Origin: Aestuariivivens sediminis | GTDB taxonomy: Bacteria; Bacteroidota; Bacteroidia; Flavobacteriales; Flavobacteriaceae | Assembly: GCF_022662105.1 (NCBI RefSeq) | Contig: NZ_JAKMCP010000002.1 | Span: 620,001 to 684,000, forward strand | Length of the DNA: 64,000 nt | Direction: 5' to 3' | Shown: one piece after another, positions 17,628-26,390 of the stretch | Layout: every line of letters starts with the position of its first letter | Numbering within the stretch: position 1 is the first letter of the stretch | The notes under the pieces: generated by a model | Told to the model about the DNA's origin: nothing | Seen by the model: only the letters and a program-made list of their open reading frames with translations | Databases searched by the model: none | Program-made: the position numbers and the translations under genes

Positions 17628-17701
17628 ACCATAACATAAGTAGGTTAAGTTTATGGTAGATTTGGGGCTAAAAAGGTGAACATTTGTTCGCCTTTTTTTT
17701 T
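17628..17701 (+). ncRNA. Small RNA, tandem copy 2
   Basis: Same design as copy 1. Stem ACCATAAC (17628-17635) / GTTTATGGT (17649-17657) with a bulged T in place of C; the same 13-nt loop and AGATTTGGGGC linker. Terminator GGTGAAC-ATTT-GTTCGCC (17675-17692) followed by nine T. The terminator loop differs from copy 1 while both stem arms are kept, as expected if structure is selected. Confidence 0.7.
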
Positions 17702-17781
17702 GAGTAAACCCAAAGTGTACTCAGAAGAAAACACAACCCTATTTGAATTCCAGGTGCCATTAACTGCCTCTTCAGTAATCC

Positions 17782-17849
17782 CCATTAAGCCAATTTATGA
17801 GTAGTTCGCCTAAAATATTTTTTTAAGCCGCACAACTAATGTACTTTTG
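17782..17849 (+). promoter_or_regulatory. Promoter of small RNA copy 3
   Basis: CCATTAAGCC (17782) and TAGTTCGCCT (17802) are 20 bp apart; GTTC at 17804 is 38 bp before TACTTTTG (17842-17849), a perfect TAnnTTTG -7 box. The hairpin of the RNA begins six bases after this box, so transcription should start at or just before it. Confidence 0.55.
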
Positions 17850-17854
17850 CCCTT

Positions 17855-17923
17855 ACCATAACATAAGTAGGTTAAGTTTATGGTAGATTTGGGGCAAAAA
17901 GGTGGACACTCGTTCACCTTTTT
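17855..17923 (+). ncRNA. Small RNA, tandem copy 3
   Basis: Stem ACCATAAC (17855-17862) / GTTTATGGT (17876-17884), the same loop and linker as the other copies. The terminator is GGTGGAC-ACTC-GTTCACC (17901-17918) plus five T. Compared with copies 1 and 2, two stem positions changed (A to G on the left, G to A on the right), and pairing is kept in both cases, through a G-U and a U-A pair. This copy has the best -7 box of the three. Confidence 0.7.
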
Positions 17924-17949
17924 CATTTGATAGAAACTATTTTCCATAA

Positions 17950-17984
17950 AAAAATCGTCCAAAACCAGGTTTGGACGATTTTTT
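17950..17984. terminator. Bidirectional terminator between the small RNAs and sod
   Basis: AAAAATCGTCCAAA (17950-17963) and TTTGGACGATTTTT (17970-17983) form a perfect 14-bp stem with a 6-nt loop and T-runs on both strands. On the minus strand it terminates the superoxide dismutase transcript. Confidence 0.88.
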
Positions 17985-18066
17985 GTTTTAAACGCTCCCT
18001 TTCCAGCTCACAAACGGATGGTGGCCTGCACCCTCAGCGCCAGTAAATTGCAAAAGGATTCGCTAG

Positions 18067-18675
18067 TTATTTTGATTCTGCATAGCGTCGCTCGACCTCA
18101 TTCCAATTAATCACATTAAAAAATGCTTTAATGTAATCCGGACGCCGATTTTGATAATGTAAATAATAGGCATGCTCCCAAACATCAATTCCCAAAATAG
18201 GCGTACCACCGCAACCAACACCTGGCATAAGCGGATTATCCTGGTTTGGTGTAGAACATACATCTAACTTGCCGCCCTTATGAACACACAACCAGGCCCA
18301 ACCAGATCCAAAACGCGTTGCTGCCGATTTGGAAAACGTCTCCATAAACCCTTCTTTAGACGTAAAAGTGGCTTCAATAGCATCCTTAAGTTCCCCAGAG
18401 AGATATCCTTTATCTTCTGGATTCATCACTCGCCAATACAGGGAATGATTATAAAACCCGCCACCATTATTTCGTACTGCGGCGTTATTCATGTCCAAGT
18501 TTACGAGGATATCTTCAATCGATTTACCTTCTAAACCGGTTCCTGCAATCGCATTGTTCAAATTGTTCGTGTATCCTGCATGATGTTTCGTATGATGTAT
18601 CTCCATGGTCCGTGCATCTATATTTGGTTCTAAAGCATCATATGCATATCCTAATTCCGGTAATTCAAAAGCCAT
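18067..18675 (-). CDS. Superoxide dismutase, Fe/Mn family (Mn-type residues)
   Basis: 202 residues, cytoplasmic (no signal peptide). Metal ligands: His in [13 protein letters not shown], His in NHSLYW, and Asp and His in [19 protein letters not shown]. Metal preference: the NHSLYW segment is preceded by GGF rather than the Gln of Fe-type enzymes, and the second-sphere Gln is in TPNQDNPL; both point to the Mn form. It dismutates superoxide to peroxide and oxygen. Monocistronic, with a strong terminator downstream, divergent from the AddA-like gene. Confidence 0.93.
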   Translation of the reverse strand: MAFELPELGYAYDALEPNIDARTMEIHHTKHHAGYTNNLNNAIAGTGLEGKSIEDILVNLDMNNAAVRNNGGGFYNHSLYWRVMNPEDKGYLSGELKDAIEATFTSKEGFMETFSKSAATRFGSGWAWLCVHKGGKLDVCSTPNQDNPLMPGVGCGGTPILGIDVWEHAYYLHYQNRRPDYIKAFFNVINWNEVERRYAESK

Positions 18676-18799
18676 AATTTTTTGTTTTAAACTATTAATA
18701 TTTATTTTATTTCAAAATTACGGATAAAACGCTTCAATTAAAAATAATATATTGTTATCGAACTATTAATACTTTTTATCTTTAATAAAATTTTTCTTC

Positions 18800-21700
18800 T
18801 TGAAGCACAACAATTCATTTACAGTTTATAATGCATCTGCCGGTAGTGGTAAGACCTATACCCTGGTGAAAGAATTTTTAAAAGTCTTATTTCAATCCAA
18901 CAACAAGTACCTCTTTAAAAGTGCCCTGGCCATTACCTTTACAAATAAGGCAGTAGCCGAAATGAAAGACCGCATTATCAATACATTAAAAGAATTTTCT
19001 AATGAAAGAATATTAGAAGACCCCAGTAAAATGTTTGAAGCTATTTGTAGCGAAATGGATCTCAGTCCCGAACAACTTCACCTAAAAGCAAAAACACTGT
19101 TGCATACCATTGTCCATAATTATGCCGCTTTTAACATATCGACGATTGATGGCTTTACACATAATTTACTTCGAACCTTTGCCTATGATCTAAAATTACC
19201 CTTACATTTTGAAGTGGATCTGGATCAAGAAGCTTTACTCAATGAAGCCGTAAACAATTTAATTGCGCAGGCTGGTGAAGATCAGGCCTTGACAAAAATA
19301 CTGGTAGATTTTGCCATAGAAAAAGCCGATGACGATAAAAGTTGGGACATTGCATATGATTTCAATAGCATTGGCAAACTACTTTTTAATGAAAACCACA
19401 TCTCCTATGTCAAAACCCTGACGAAAAGGAATTGGACAGATTTTAAAGTCCTTAAACAGCATTTACAATCAGGCATAGCCGCTTTAGAGTCTCAAATTGT
19501 TCATACAGCCCGTAAGGTTTTAACTCTAATACATGAAGCGGGACTGGAATATGGTGATTTTACATCAAGTTACCTGCCTAAGCACTTTATTAATCTCAGT
19601 AATAAAAAATTTGATATAAACTTTAATGCCAAATGGCAGGAAGATATTGCGCACAAAACATTATTCCCCAAGCGAGTTAGTCCTTCCATTGCCTCGGTAA
19701 TCGAAAACATTCAACCCCAATTGGCAAATGCCTTTTACGACACCAAACAAGATGTTTTTCAACTTAAATTTTTAACCGCTTGTTATAAGAATATTACCCC
19801 TTTATCCGTGTTAAATGCGATTAGCAATGAACTGGAAGTCCTAAAGGCAGACCAAAATAAATTGTTGATTTCAGAGTTTAACAGCATTATAAGCAATGAA
19901 ATCAAGAACCAACCCATTCCGTTTATTTATGAACGCCTGGGGGAAAAATTCCGGCATTATTTTGTAGATGAGTTTCAGGATACTTCAAAATTGCAGTGGC
20001 AAAATTTAATACCCCTTATAGACAACACCTTGTCATCCGAAAACGGCAGTGCTCTAATTGTTGGCGATGCCAAGCAGGCCATATACAGATGGCGTGGCGG
20101 TGTGGCAGAACAGTTCATCCATTTATTCAACGAGACATCACAACCATTTCAAATAAAACAGGACGTTCAAAACCTTCAATTTAATTTCCGCAGCTACACA
20201 GAAATTGTAAATTTCAACAATGGCCTTTTTTCATATTTATCGGATATCGTGTTAAGTGATAATCTCTATAAAAAAATATATTCCAGCTCCGGTCAAAAAC
20301 CAACATCTCATGAGCAAGGCTATGTTGAATTATCGTTTTTGAACATCGAAAAGGATGATGATCGAGATGCCTTATATGCGGATAAGGTCTTACAAACCAT
20401 AGAACAATGTCTTCAAAACGGGTATGCTCTTAAGGACATTTGCATTCTAACGCGTTATAAAAAAGATGAGAAACACTTGGCGTCATTTTTAGCTGCCCAG
20501 GACCATTTAAGCATCCTTTCAGAAGATGGCTTAATGCTTTCCAGTTCACCGGAAATTGCTTTTGTACATAATGTATTGTGCTTGTTAACCCAACCCAAAA
20601 ATAACAGCATTAAAATACAGGTCTTAAGCTACCTCTCATCCTTATTTGAAATTGTAGACAAACATGCCTTTTTTACAAAGCACATCAACCAACCGCTTCA
20701 TGAATTGTTCAGTAGTTTTGAAGTTTATAAGGTATACTTAAGTTATCAAAACTTACTGGAACTACCCTTATATGAATTAGTTGAAACCCTTATTAGACAG
20801 TTTCATTTGGTGAAACATTCGAATGCCTACATGCAGTCTTATTTGGATGTGGTCTTAGAGTTTTCCAATACATTTGGTTCGGATATAATGGCTTTTATCG
20901 CCTATTTCGATAAAAAGAAAAACGCTCTGAGCATAGCATCTCCCAAAACGGAAAATGCCATTCAAATAATGACGATTCATAAGTCTAAAGGCCTTGAATT
21001 CCCGGTGGTCATTTTTCCATTTGCCGATTTAGATATTTATTCCGAACGAGACCCTAAAGAATGGGTTCCCATTGACCCTGAAACTTACGCTGGTTTTACA
21101 CATGCACTCCTTAATTTTAACAGGGATTTTGAACATTTTGGCAGTGCGGGGAAAACCATCTATGATCGCCACAGATCCATGCAGGAACTAGACCATATCA
21201 ACTTATTGTATGTCGCTCTAACTCGGGCAAAGGAACAGCTTTACATCCTCTCAAAAAATGACGCCAAATCGAATACCTATTCCGGAATGCTAATCGATTA
21301 CCTTCAGCATCTCAATCTTTGGCAAGACCATCAATTCACTTACCGTTTTGGAACAGCTGAACGACCCCTTAAAAAAGAACATGTGGACGAGGTGTCCAAA
21401 TCCCCTTCTGAATTTATTTCAACAGATAAAAAAGATCATAACATTAAAATTGTGACCAAATCCGGGGTTCTATGGAATACGCATCAGGAAGAAGCCATCG
21501 AAAAGGGAAATTTAGTGCATCATATTATGGCTCAAATACGTACAAAGGAGGATGTTGACTTTGCAATTAACGACAGCCTTAACCAGGGCATGGTGAATGG
21601 CGATCAAGCCATATTGCTAAAAGAACAGGTTTTAAAAATTATTGAGCACCCCGACTTGGCCCCCTATTTCAATGCCAATCTGATCATTTATAATGAACAG

Positions 21701-21919
21701 GACATCATAACGAACCAAAATGTGGTACTAAGACCGGACCGGGTGGTCATAAATGCATCCCGGGAAGCGGTCATTATTGATTATAAAACAGGATTGGTTG
21801 ACGAAAAACACAGGCAACAATTAAATTTATATCAAGAGGTCCTTGAACACATGTCTTATCGTGTTAAAAAGAAGTTTTTAGTCTATATAAATAAGGACCT
21901 GGTCGTCCACCATGTTTAA
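18800..21919 (+). CDS. AddA/RecB-like UvrD-type helicase-nuclease
   Basis: 1039 residues. Walker A is at residues 12-19 (ASAGSGKT). Further SF1 motifs: YFVDEFQDTSKLQWQNL (motif II), GDAKQAIYRWRGG (motif III), NFRSYTEIVNFNN (motif IV), IMTIHKSKGLEFPVVIFPF (motif V) and LLYVALTRAKEQLYIL (motif VI). The C terminus has a PD-(D/E)XK nuclease: GNLVHHIMAQIR, then LRPDRVVINASREAVIIDYKTG. This is the layout of AddA, which unwinds and resects DNA ends for recombination repair. The start is TTG; no ATG is available in frame. The AddB-like partner is two genes downstream. Confidence 0.88.
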   Translation: MKHNNSFTVYNASAGSGKTYTLVKEFLKVLFQSNNKYLFKSALAITFTNKAVAEMKDRIINTLKEFSNERILEDPSKMFEAICSEMDLSPEQLHLKAKTLLHTIVHNYAAFNISTIDGFTHNLLRTFAYDLKLPLHFEVDLDQEALLNEAVNNLIAQAGEDQALTKILVDFAIEKADDDKSWDIAYDFNSIGKLLFNENHISYVKTLTKRNWTDFKVLKQHLQSGIAALESQIVHTARKVLTLIHEAGLEYGDFTSSYLPKHFINLSNKKFDINFNAKWQEDIAHKTLFPKRVSPSIASVIENIQPQLANAFYDTKQDVFQLKFLTACYKNITPLSVLNAISNELEVLKADQNKLLISEFNSIISNEIKNQPIPFIYERLGEKFRHYFVDEFQDTSKLQWQNLIPLIDNTLSSENGSALIVGDAKQAIYRWRGGVAEQFIHLFNETSQPFQIKQDVQNLQFNFRSYTEIVNFNNGLFSYLSDIVLSDNLYKKIYSSSGQKPTSHEQGYVELSFLNIEKDDDRDALYADKVLQTIEQCLQNGYALKDICILTRYKKDEKHLASFLAAQDHLSILSEDGLMLSSSPEIAFVHNVLCLLTQPKNNSIKIQVLSYLSSLFEIVDKHAFFTKHINQPLHELFSSFEVYKVYLSYQNLLELPLYELVETLIRQFHLVKHSNAYMQSYLDVVLEFSNTFGSDIMAFIAYFDKKKNALSIASPKTENAIQIMTIHKSKGLEFPVVIFPFADLDIYSERDPKEWVPIDPETYAGFTHALLNFNRDFEHFGSAGKTIYDRHRSMQELDHINLLYVALTRAKEQLYILSKNDAKSNTYSGMLIDYLQHLNLWQDHQFTYRFGTAERPLKKEHVDEVSKSPSEFISTDKKDHNIKIVTKSGVLWNTHQEEAIEKGNLVHHIMAQIRTKEDVDFAINDSLNQGMVNGDQAILLKEQVLKIIEHPDLAPYFNANLIIYNEQDIITNQNVVLRPDRVVINASREAVIIDYKTGLVDEKHRQQLNLYQEVLEHMSYRVKKKFLVYINKDLVVHHV

Positions 21920-22102
21920 TTTTCATAACATTTTGAAAGCAAGGCGGATATGCTATTGGATTCTTTTGAAAGTATTTATACACAAAAAAATAGGGCTCGA
22001 TTTACATTTTATCCGTCTAAATACCATATTCAAATGATTATTAACCCATAAATAAGGTAAACATATAATGATTGAGGATTCATGGAATCTTTAATATTTT
22101 TA

Positions 22103-22110
22103 TATATTTG
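22103..22110 (+). promoter_or_regulatory. Candidate -7 box of the OmpA-family gene
   Basis: TATATTTG is a perfect TAnnTTTG match, 68 bp before the start codon, which implies a 5' leader of about 60 nt. The -33 element is unclear. The rest of the 259-bp gap after the AddA-like gene shows nothing else recognisable. Confidence 0.45.
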
Positions 22111-22178
22111 TCTTTGTTAATAAATTTTAACAACTTACATTTGTTTACAATTAACACTTAAAAATTAAACTTTTGAAT

Positions 22179-23555
22179 ATGAAAAATCTTAGCAGATTAT
22201 TGTTCGCTATGTTGCTTGTACTTGGTTATAGCAACGTAAATGCGCAAGACGAAAACAACCCGTGGCAAATTACTATTGGTGTAAATGCAGTTGATGCTTA
22301 TCCATCAGGTGACGGTGCTCCATTTAGTGAAACTATTTTTAGTAAATATTTTGACGTGGACAATTACAATATTTTACCTTCCTTATCTTCAATTTCAGTT
22401 TCTAAATATGTTGGAGATGGATTTTCTTTTGGAGTAACTGGATCTTTAAATAAAATTGACAGTTGGGGAGAGGATTCAAACGGAGAGGCTATAGCTGTAG
22501 ATGATTTATCTTACTATGGTGTAGACGGAACCATAAAATATAGTATTGGTCAGGCTTTGGATTGGAATACTTTCGAGCCCTTTTTAGGCGTTGGCGGAGG
22601 TTACACCTGGGTTGATGAAATTGGAGCCGGTACCTTAAACGGAACCCTTGGTTTCAATGTATGGTTTAGCGAAAATGTCGGCTTTACTGTCCAGTCTGCT
22701 TATAAACATGCATTTGAGGATTACTTACAAACCCATTTCCAACATACCGCTGGTATCTCCATTAAATTTGGAGGAACAGATACTGATGGAGATGGTATAT
22801 ATGATAAGGATGATGCCTGTCCAGATGTTCCCGGTCTAGAAGCCTTTAACGGTTGCCCGGATTCTGATGGCGATGGTATTGAAGATAGCAAAGACGATTG
22901 TCCAAACACAGCTGGTCCAGCTGAATTTAACGGATGTCCGGATTCTGACGGTGATGGTGTTGCCGATAAAGATGACGACTGTCCATCTGTAGCTGGTTTA
23001 AAAGCTTTAGCCGGTTGTCCGGATGCTGATGGTGATGGCGTAACTGATGGTGACGATGCTTGTCCTAATACTGCTGGTCCTGCAGCCAACAAAGGTTGTC
23101 CTTGGCCAGATGGTGACGGTGATGGTGTATTAGATAAAGATGATAAATGTCCGGATGTTAAAGGTACTGTTGCAAACAACGGTTGTCCTGAAGTTTCAGA
23201 GGAAATTCAAAAAACATTGAACGAGTACGCTAAAACCATTTTATTTGATCTTGGTAAATCAACTATAAAATCACAATCTGAATCCGTACTTAAGGATATT
23301 ATTGAAATTCTTAACGAATACCCAACAGCTAAATTTACGGTAGAGGGGCACACAGATAGTACTGGTAGTGAAAAATTAAACCAATCCTTATCTGAAGCTA
23401 GAGCGCTTTCAGTAAAGGAATATCTCGTGGCCAACGGTGTAGACGAGTTCAGACTTTCTGCTCTTGGATATGGTGAAGCTAAACCAATTGACACCAACAA
23501 AACGAGAGCTGGTAGAGCTAATAACAGACGTGTTGAAATAAACTTAGCGAAATAA
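22179..23555 (+). CDS. OmpA-family outer membrane protein with thrombospondin type 3 repeats
   Basis: 458 residues. Signal peptide [23 protein letters not shown]; a beta-barrel of ~180 residues; five DxDGDG-type calcium-binding TSP3 repeats (about residues 203-325), each with a Cys pair (DACPD, NGCPD); then an OmpA C-terminal peptidoglycan-binding domain ([18 protein letters not shown] ... [29 protein letters not shown] ... NRRVEINL). It ties the outer membrane to the cell wall and is probably abundant. ATG 22179 was chosen over a TTG two codons upstream. A terminator follows, so it is a self-contained unit inserted between the two Add-like genes. Confidence 0.93.
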   Translation: MKNLSRLLFAMLLVLGYSNVNAQDENNPWQITIGVNAVDAYPSGDGAPFSETIFSKYFDVDNYNILPSLSSISVSKYVGDGFSFGVTGSLNKIDSWGEDSNGEAIAVDDLSYYGVDGTIKYSIGQALDWNTFEPFLGVGGGYTWVDEIGAGTLNGTLGFNVWFSENVGFTVQSAYKHAFEDYLQTHFQHTAGISIKFGGTDTDGDGIYDKDDACPDVPGLEAFNGCPDSDGDGIEDSKDDCPNTAGPAEFNGCPDSDGDGVADKDDDCPSVAGLKALAGCPDADGDGVTDGDDACPNTAGPAANKGCPWPDGDGDGVLDKDDKCPDVKGTVANNGCPEVSEEIQKTLNEYAKTILFDLGKSTIKSQSESVLKDIIEILNEYPTAKFTVEGHTDSTGSEKLNQSLSEARALSVKEYLVANGVDEFRLSALGYGEAKPIDTNKTRAGRANNRRVEINLAK

Positions 23556-23581
23556 AGCCAGGTAAAATTTAAAATAAGTAA

Positions 23582-23612
23582 AAAAACGCTTCGGATATCC
23601 GAAGCGTTTTTT
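23582..23612 (+). terminator. Intrinsic terminator after the OmpA-family gene
   Basis: A perfect palindrome, AAAAACGCTTCGGAT (23582-23596) with its complement (23597-23611), ends in six T. It would separate the OmpA transcript from the AddB-like gene starting 12 bases later. Confidence 0.85.
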
Positions 23613-23623
23613 ATTTTTATGTA

Positions 23624-26389
23624 ATGACTACTTTTATTTTTGATGTTCTAACCGATTTACAACGAAAGCAAACCAACTTAACTAAAACGACTTTTATTTT
23701 ACCCAGTAAAAGAGCGGGGCTCTTTTTAAAACATCAACTGCCAGAATTTATTGATCAACCCATTTTCTCTCCAAAAATCTTAAGTATTGAAGAGTTTGTT
23801 GAAGATTTATCCCAACTAAAAAAAGTCAATACCATAGAACTTCTGTTTTTATTTTATGATAGTTATGTCCAATTAACTCCAAAAGAAGATGTAGAATCAT
23901 TCGAATCCTTTTTAAAATGGGGACAATCATTACTACAGGATTTTAATGAGGTTGATCGCTACCTGGTCCCGCAAGAAAAGATATTTAATTACCTAAGTGC
24001 CATTAAAGAACTAGAACAGCACCATTGGTCTTTAGAGGAACCCCAGACGGAGTTCGTTAAAAAATACCTGTCCTTATGGAATAAAATATATGACTATTAC
24101 CGCCATTTTACCAACGCTATGTTAAACAAGGGTATGGGATACCAAGGTTTAATATATCGTGAAGCCGTTGGGAATATTGAAACTTATATTCAGAACAATT
24201 CAGATTTGAATCATGTCTTTGTAGGTTTTAATGCTTTAAATGCAGCCGAGGAAATACTAATCCAAGAATTGTTGGAAAATAATCTGGCACATATGTATTG
24301 GGATATAGACCAGGTTTTTATAGAAAATGAAATACACGATGCCGGCCTGTTTATGCGACATTACAAAACCCAATGGCCCTATTTTAGACGTCAACCTTTT
24401 AACTGGGTAACCACGCATTATGGTACACCAAAAAACATATCCATATATGGTATCCCAAAACAAGTGGGACAGGCCAAACACATTGGAACCCTCCTAAAAG
24501 ATCTAAAGCAAAACCATAGTTCACTGGAAAAGACAGCTGTAGTCCTGGGCGATGAAAATTTATTAATACCCGTTTTAAACTCGCTTCCCAAAGAACTCGA
24601 TGTTTTGAACATTACTATGGGGCTTCCTTTAAGTTCCATTCCTTTAGCGTCATTATTTCAAAACCTGTTTGATATTCATAAAAGAAGTTCCAAGATCTTT
24701 TATTTTAAAGATGTCATTAAATTACTATCCCATCAATTCATTAGACCTCTCTTTAATTCGGATGGTAATGATTCTGCCATAACCATCATAAATACCATTA
24801 ACAGCAACAATATAGTGCATGTGTCCCTGGTGAAAATTAAAGAAATGGCTAAAGGCTATGATGACGTTCTGGACCTGTTATTTTCGGATTGGGGCGCTTC
24901 AATGGATAATGTCATTGAAAACTGCACGAGCCTAATTCTTCTGTTAAAAGCAGCGTTCAAGAAAGACCCGTCTTCTCATGTCTTGAGCTTGGAATACCTT
25001 TATCGCTTTAATACCCTGTTTAATGAACTCTCCAGATTACACGCAACTACCAATCACATAAAAGATATTTCGACCTTATATGGGATCTATAAAGAACTTT
25101 TAAATTCCGAGACCCTGGATTTTCAAGGCGAACCATTACAGGGTCTACAAATAATGGGCATGCTGGAATCCAGGGTATTGGATTTCGAAACGGTTATTAT
25201 TTCATCGGTAAATGAAGGGCTGTTACCTGCCGGAAAAACCAGGAATTCATTTATCCCATTGGATGTTAAACTGGAATACCAATTACCAACCTATAAAGAA
25301 AAGGATGCTGTTTACACCTATCATTTTTACAGATTGCTCCAGCGTGCCAAAAACATTTATTTATTGTACAATACGGAAGCGGATGTATTGGCAGGTGGTG
25401 AAAAAAGTAGATTCATTACCCAATTGGAAATAGAAAACATCCATAACATCCACCACGCCATTATTGCCCCGGAAATCCCGGTAATTGAATCCTCATCACA
25501 TAAAATCCAAAAGACCCAAGCCGTTATATCTGCGTTAGAAGCAATAGCCCTTAAAGGGTTTTCACCATCCGCTCTAACCAATTATATTCGCAATCCGATC
25601 GATTTTTACCATGAAAAAATTCTTGGCATCCACGAATTAAATGAAGTTGAAGAAACCATTGCCGCCAACACGCTCGGCACTGTAGTCCACAACACCTTGG
25701 AAGACCTTTACAAGCCTTTGGTAGGACATGTTCTAAACCCCGATGCCATTGCAGCCTTAAAACCTGATATATCGAAAACCGTAAGGCATCATTTTAAAAA
25801 AGAATACAAGGATGGTGCTATTACCAAGGGGAAAAATTTAATCATTTATGAAATTGCGAAACGGTATGTTTCTAATTTTTTAGATCTGGAAATGAAACAG
25901 CTAAAGGATGGAAATACCATTACAATTATAGCTGTTGAAGCTAAAAACCTTGTCGCCATCGACATTCCGGAAATAGCCTTTCCGGTAAACCTAACCGGGA
26001 AAGTGGACCGTGTGGATGTCTTTAATGGCATCACAAGAATCATCGATTACAAAACAGGACATGTTCAACAAAATCAGGTGGACATTATAAATTGGGAAGA
26101 CATCACCAAAGATTATACAAAATACAGTAAAAGTTTTCAGGTGTTAACCTACGCCTATATGATGTGGAAATCCAATCAAATTCAATTACCTGTTGAAGCT
26201 GGAATAATATCGCTTAAAAATTTAAGTTCCGGTTTTATTAAATTTACCAAAAAAGACCGCGCCGGTAATGGTGCGAAAAAAAATTCCTTAATAACTAAAG
26301 ACATCCTTTCAGACTTTGAAAATGAGCTTAAAACCCTTATTGTTGAAATCTGTAATCCAAATAGTGATTTTATTGAAAAAGAGCTCTAA
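23624..26389 (+). CDS. AddB-like helicase/PD-(D/E)XK nuclease
   Basis: 921 residues. N-terminal helicase-like region without an intact Walker A (TTFILPSKRAGLFLKHQL). The C-terminal nuclease domain contains TLGTVVHNTLEDLY, VNLTGKVDRVDVFNGITRIIDYKTGHV (Asp and DYK active-site residues) and the Tyr/Gln helix QVLTYAYMMW. In AddB of B. subtilis the nuclease is bracketed by four Cys of an iron-sulfur cluster; here the first position in the segment SALTNYIRNPIDFYHEKIL has Asn, and no Cys cluster follows, so the cluster appears to be absent. It likely pairs with the AddA-like protein in end resection. One base separates its stop from the next start. Confidence 0.82.
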   Translation: MTTFIFDVLTDLQRKQTNLTKTTFILPSKRAGLFLKHQLPEFIDQPIFSPKILSIEEFVEDLSQLKKVNTIELLFLFYDSYVQLTPKEDVESFESFLKWGQSLLQDFNEVDRYLVPQEKIFNYLSAIKELEQHHWSLEEPQTEFVKKYLSLWNKIYDYYRHFTNAMLNKGMGYQGLIYREAVGNIETYIQNNSDLNHVFVGFNALNAAEEILIQELLENNLAHMYWDIDQVFIENEIHDAGLFMRHYKTQWPYFRRQPFNWVTTHYGTPKNISIYGIPKQVGQAKHIGTLLKDLKQNHSSLEKTAVVLGDENLLIPVLNSLPKELDVLNITMGLPLSSIPLASLFQNLFDIHKRSSKIFYFKDVIKLLSHQFIRPLFNSDGNDSAITIINTINSNNIVHVSLVKIKEMAKGYDDVLDLLFSDWGASMDNVIENCTSLILLLKAAFKKDPSSHVLSLEYLYRFNTLFNELSRLHATTNHIKDISTLYGIYKELLNSETLDFQGEPLQGLQIMGMLESRVLDFETVIISSVNEGLLPAGKTRNSFIPLDVKLEYQLPTYKEKDAVYTYHFYRLLQRAKNIYLLYNTEADVLAGGEKSRFITQLEIENIHNIHHAIIAPEIPVIESSSHKIQKTQAVISALEAIALKGFSPSALTNYIRNPIDFYHEKILGIHELNEVEETIAANTLGTVVHNTLEDLYKPLVGHVLNPDAIAALKPDISKTVRHHFKKEYKDGAITKGKNLIIYEIAKRYVSNFLDLEMKQLKDGNTITIIAVEAKNLVAIDIPEIAFPVNLTGKVDRVDVFNGITRIIDYKTGHVQQNQVDIINWEDITKDYTKYSKSFQVLTYAYMMWKSNQIQLPVEAGIISLKNLSSGFIKFTKKDRAGNGAKKNSLITKDILSDFENELKTLIVEICNPNSDFIEKEL

Positions 26390-26390
26390 A

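Larger units (their letters stand above)
17309..18066. other. 758-bp protein-free region with a triplicated small-RNA unit
   Basis: Between the PurF-family gene and the superoxide dismutase gene I see no credible protein. The stretch contains three tandem units (about 205 and 227 bp apart), each made of an upstream pair of direct repeats, a -7-like box, a conserved ~45-nt RNA body and a terminator. The last part holds a bidirectional terminator (17950-17984). The components are listed separately. Confidence 0.85.

Noticed and set aside
17331-17924. CRISPR array or IS ends as an explanation for the three repeats
   Set aside because: The units are ~205-227 bp apart, not separated by spacers of constant length, carry terminators and have no flanking cas or transposase genes; the conserved part folds as an RNA.
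22721-23179. 152-codon antisense frame inside the OmpA gene
   Set aside because: Its Ser/Pro-rich repetition is the mirror of the TSP3 repeats (GATGG-type DNA); the sense strand encodes a complete, recognisable protein.
26316-26390. Upstream extension of the alpha/beta hydrolase
   Set aside because: It would lie inside the AddB-like gene and adds 25 residues without family similarity; ATG 26391 follows the AddB-like stop by one base.
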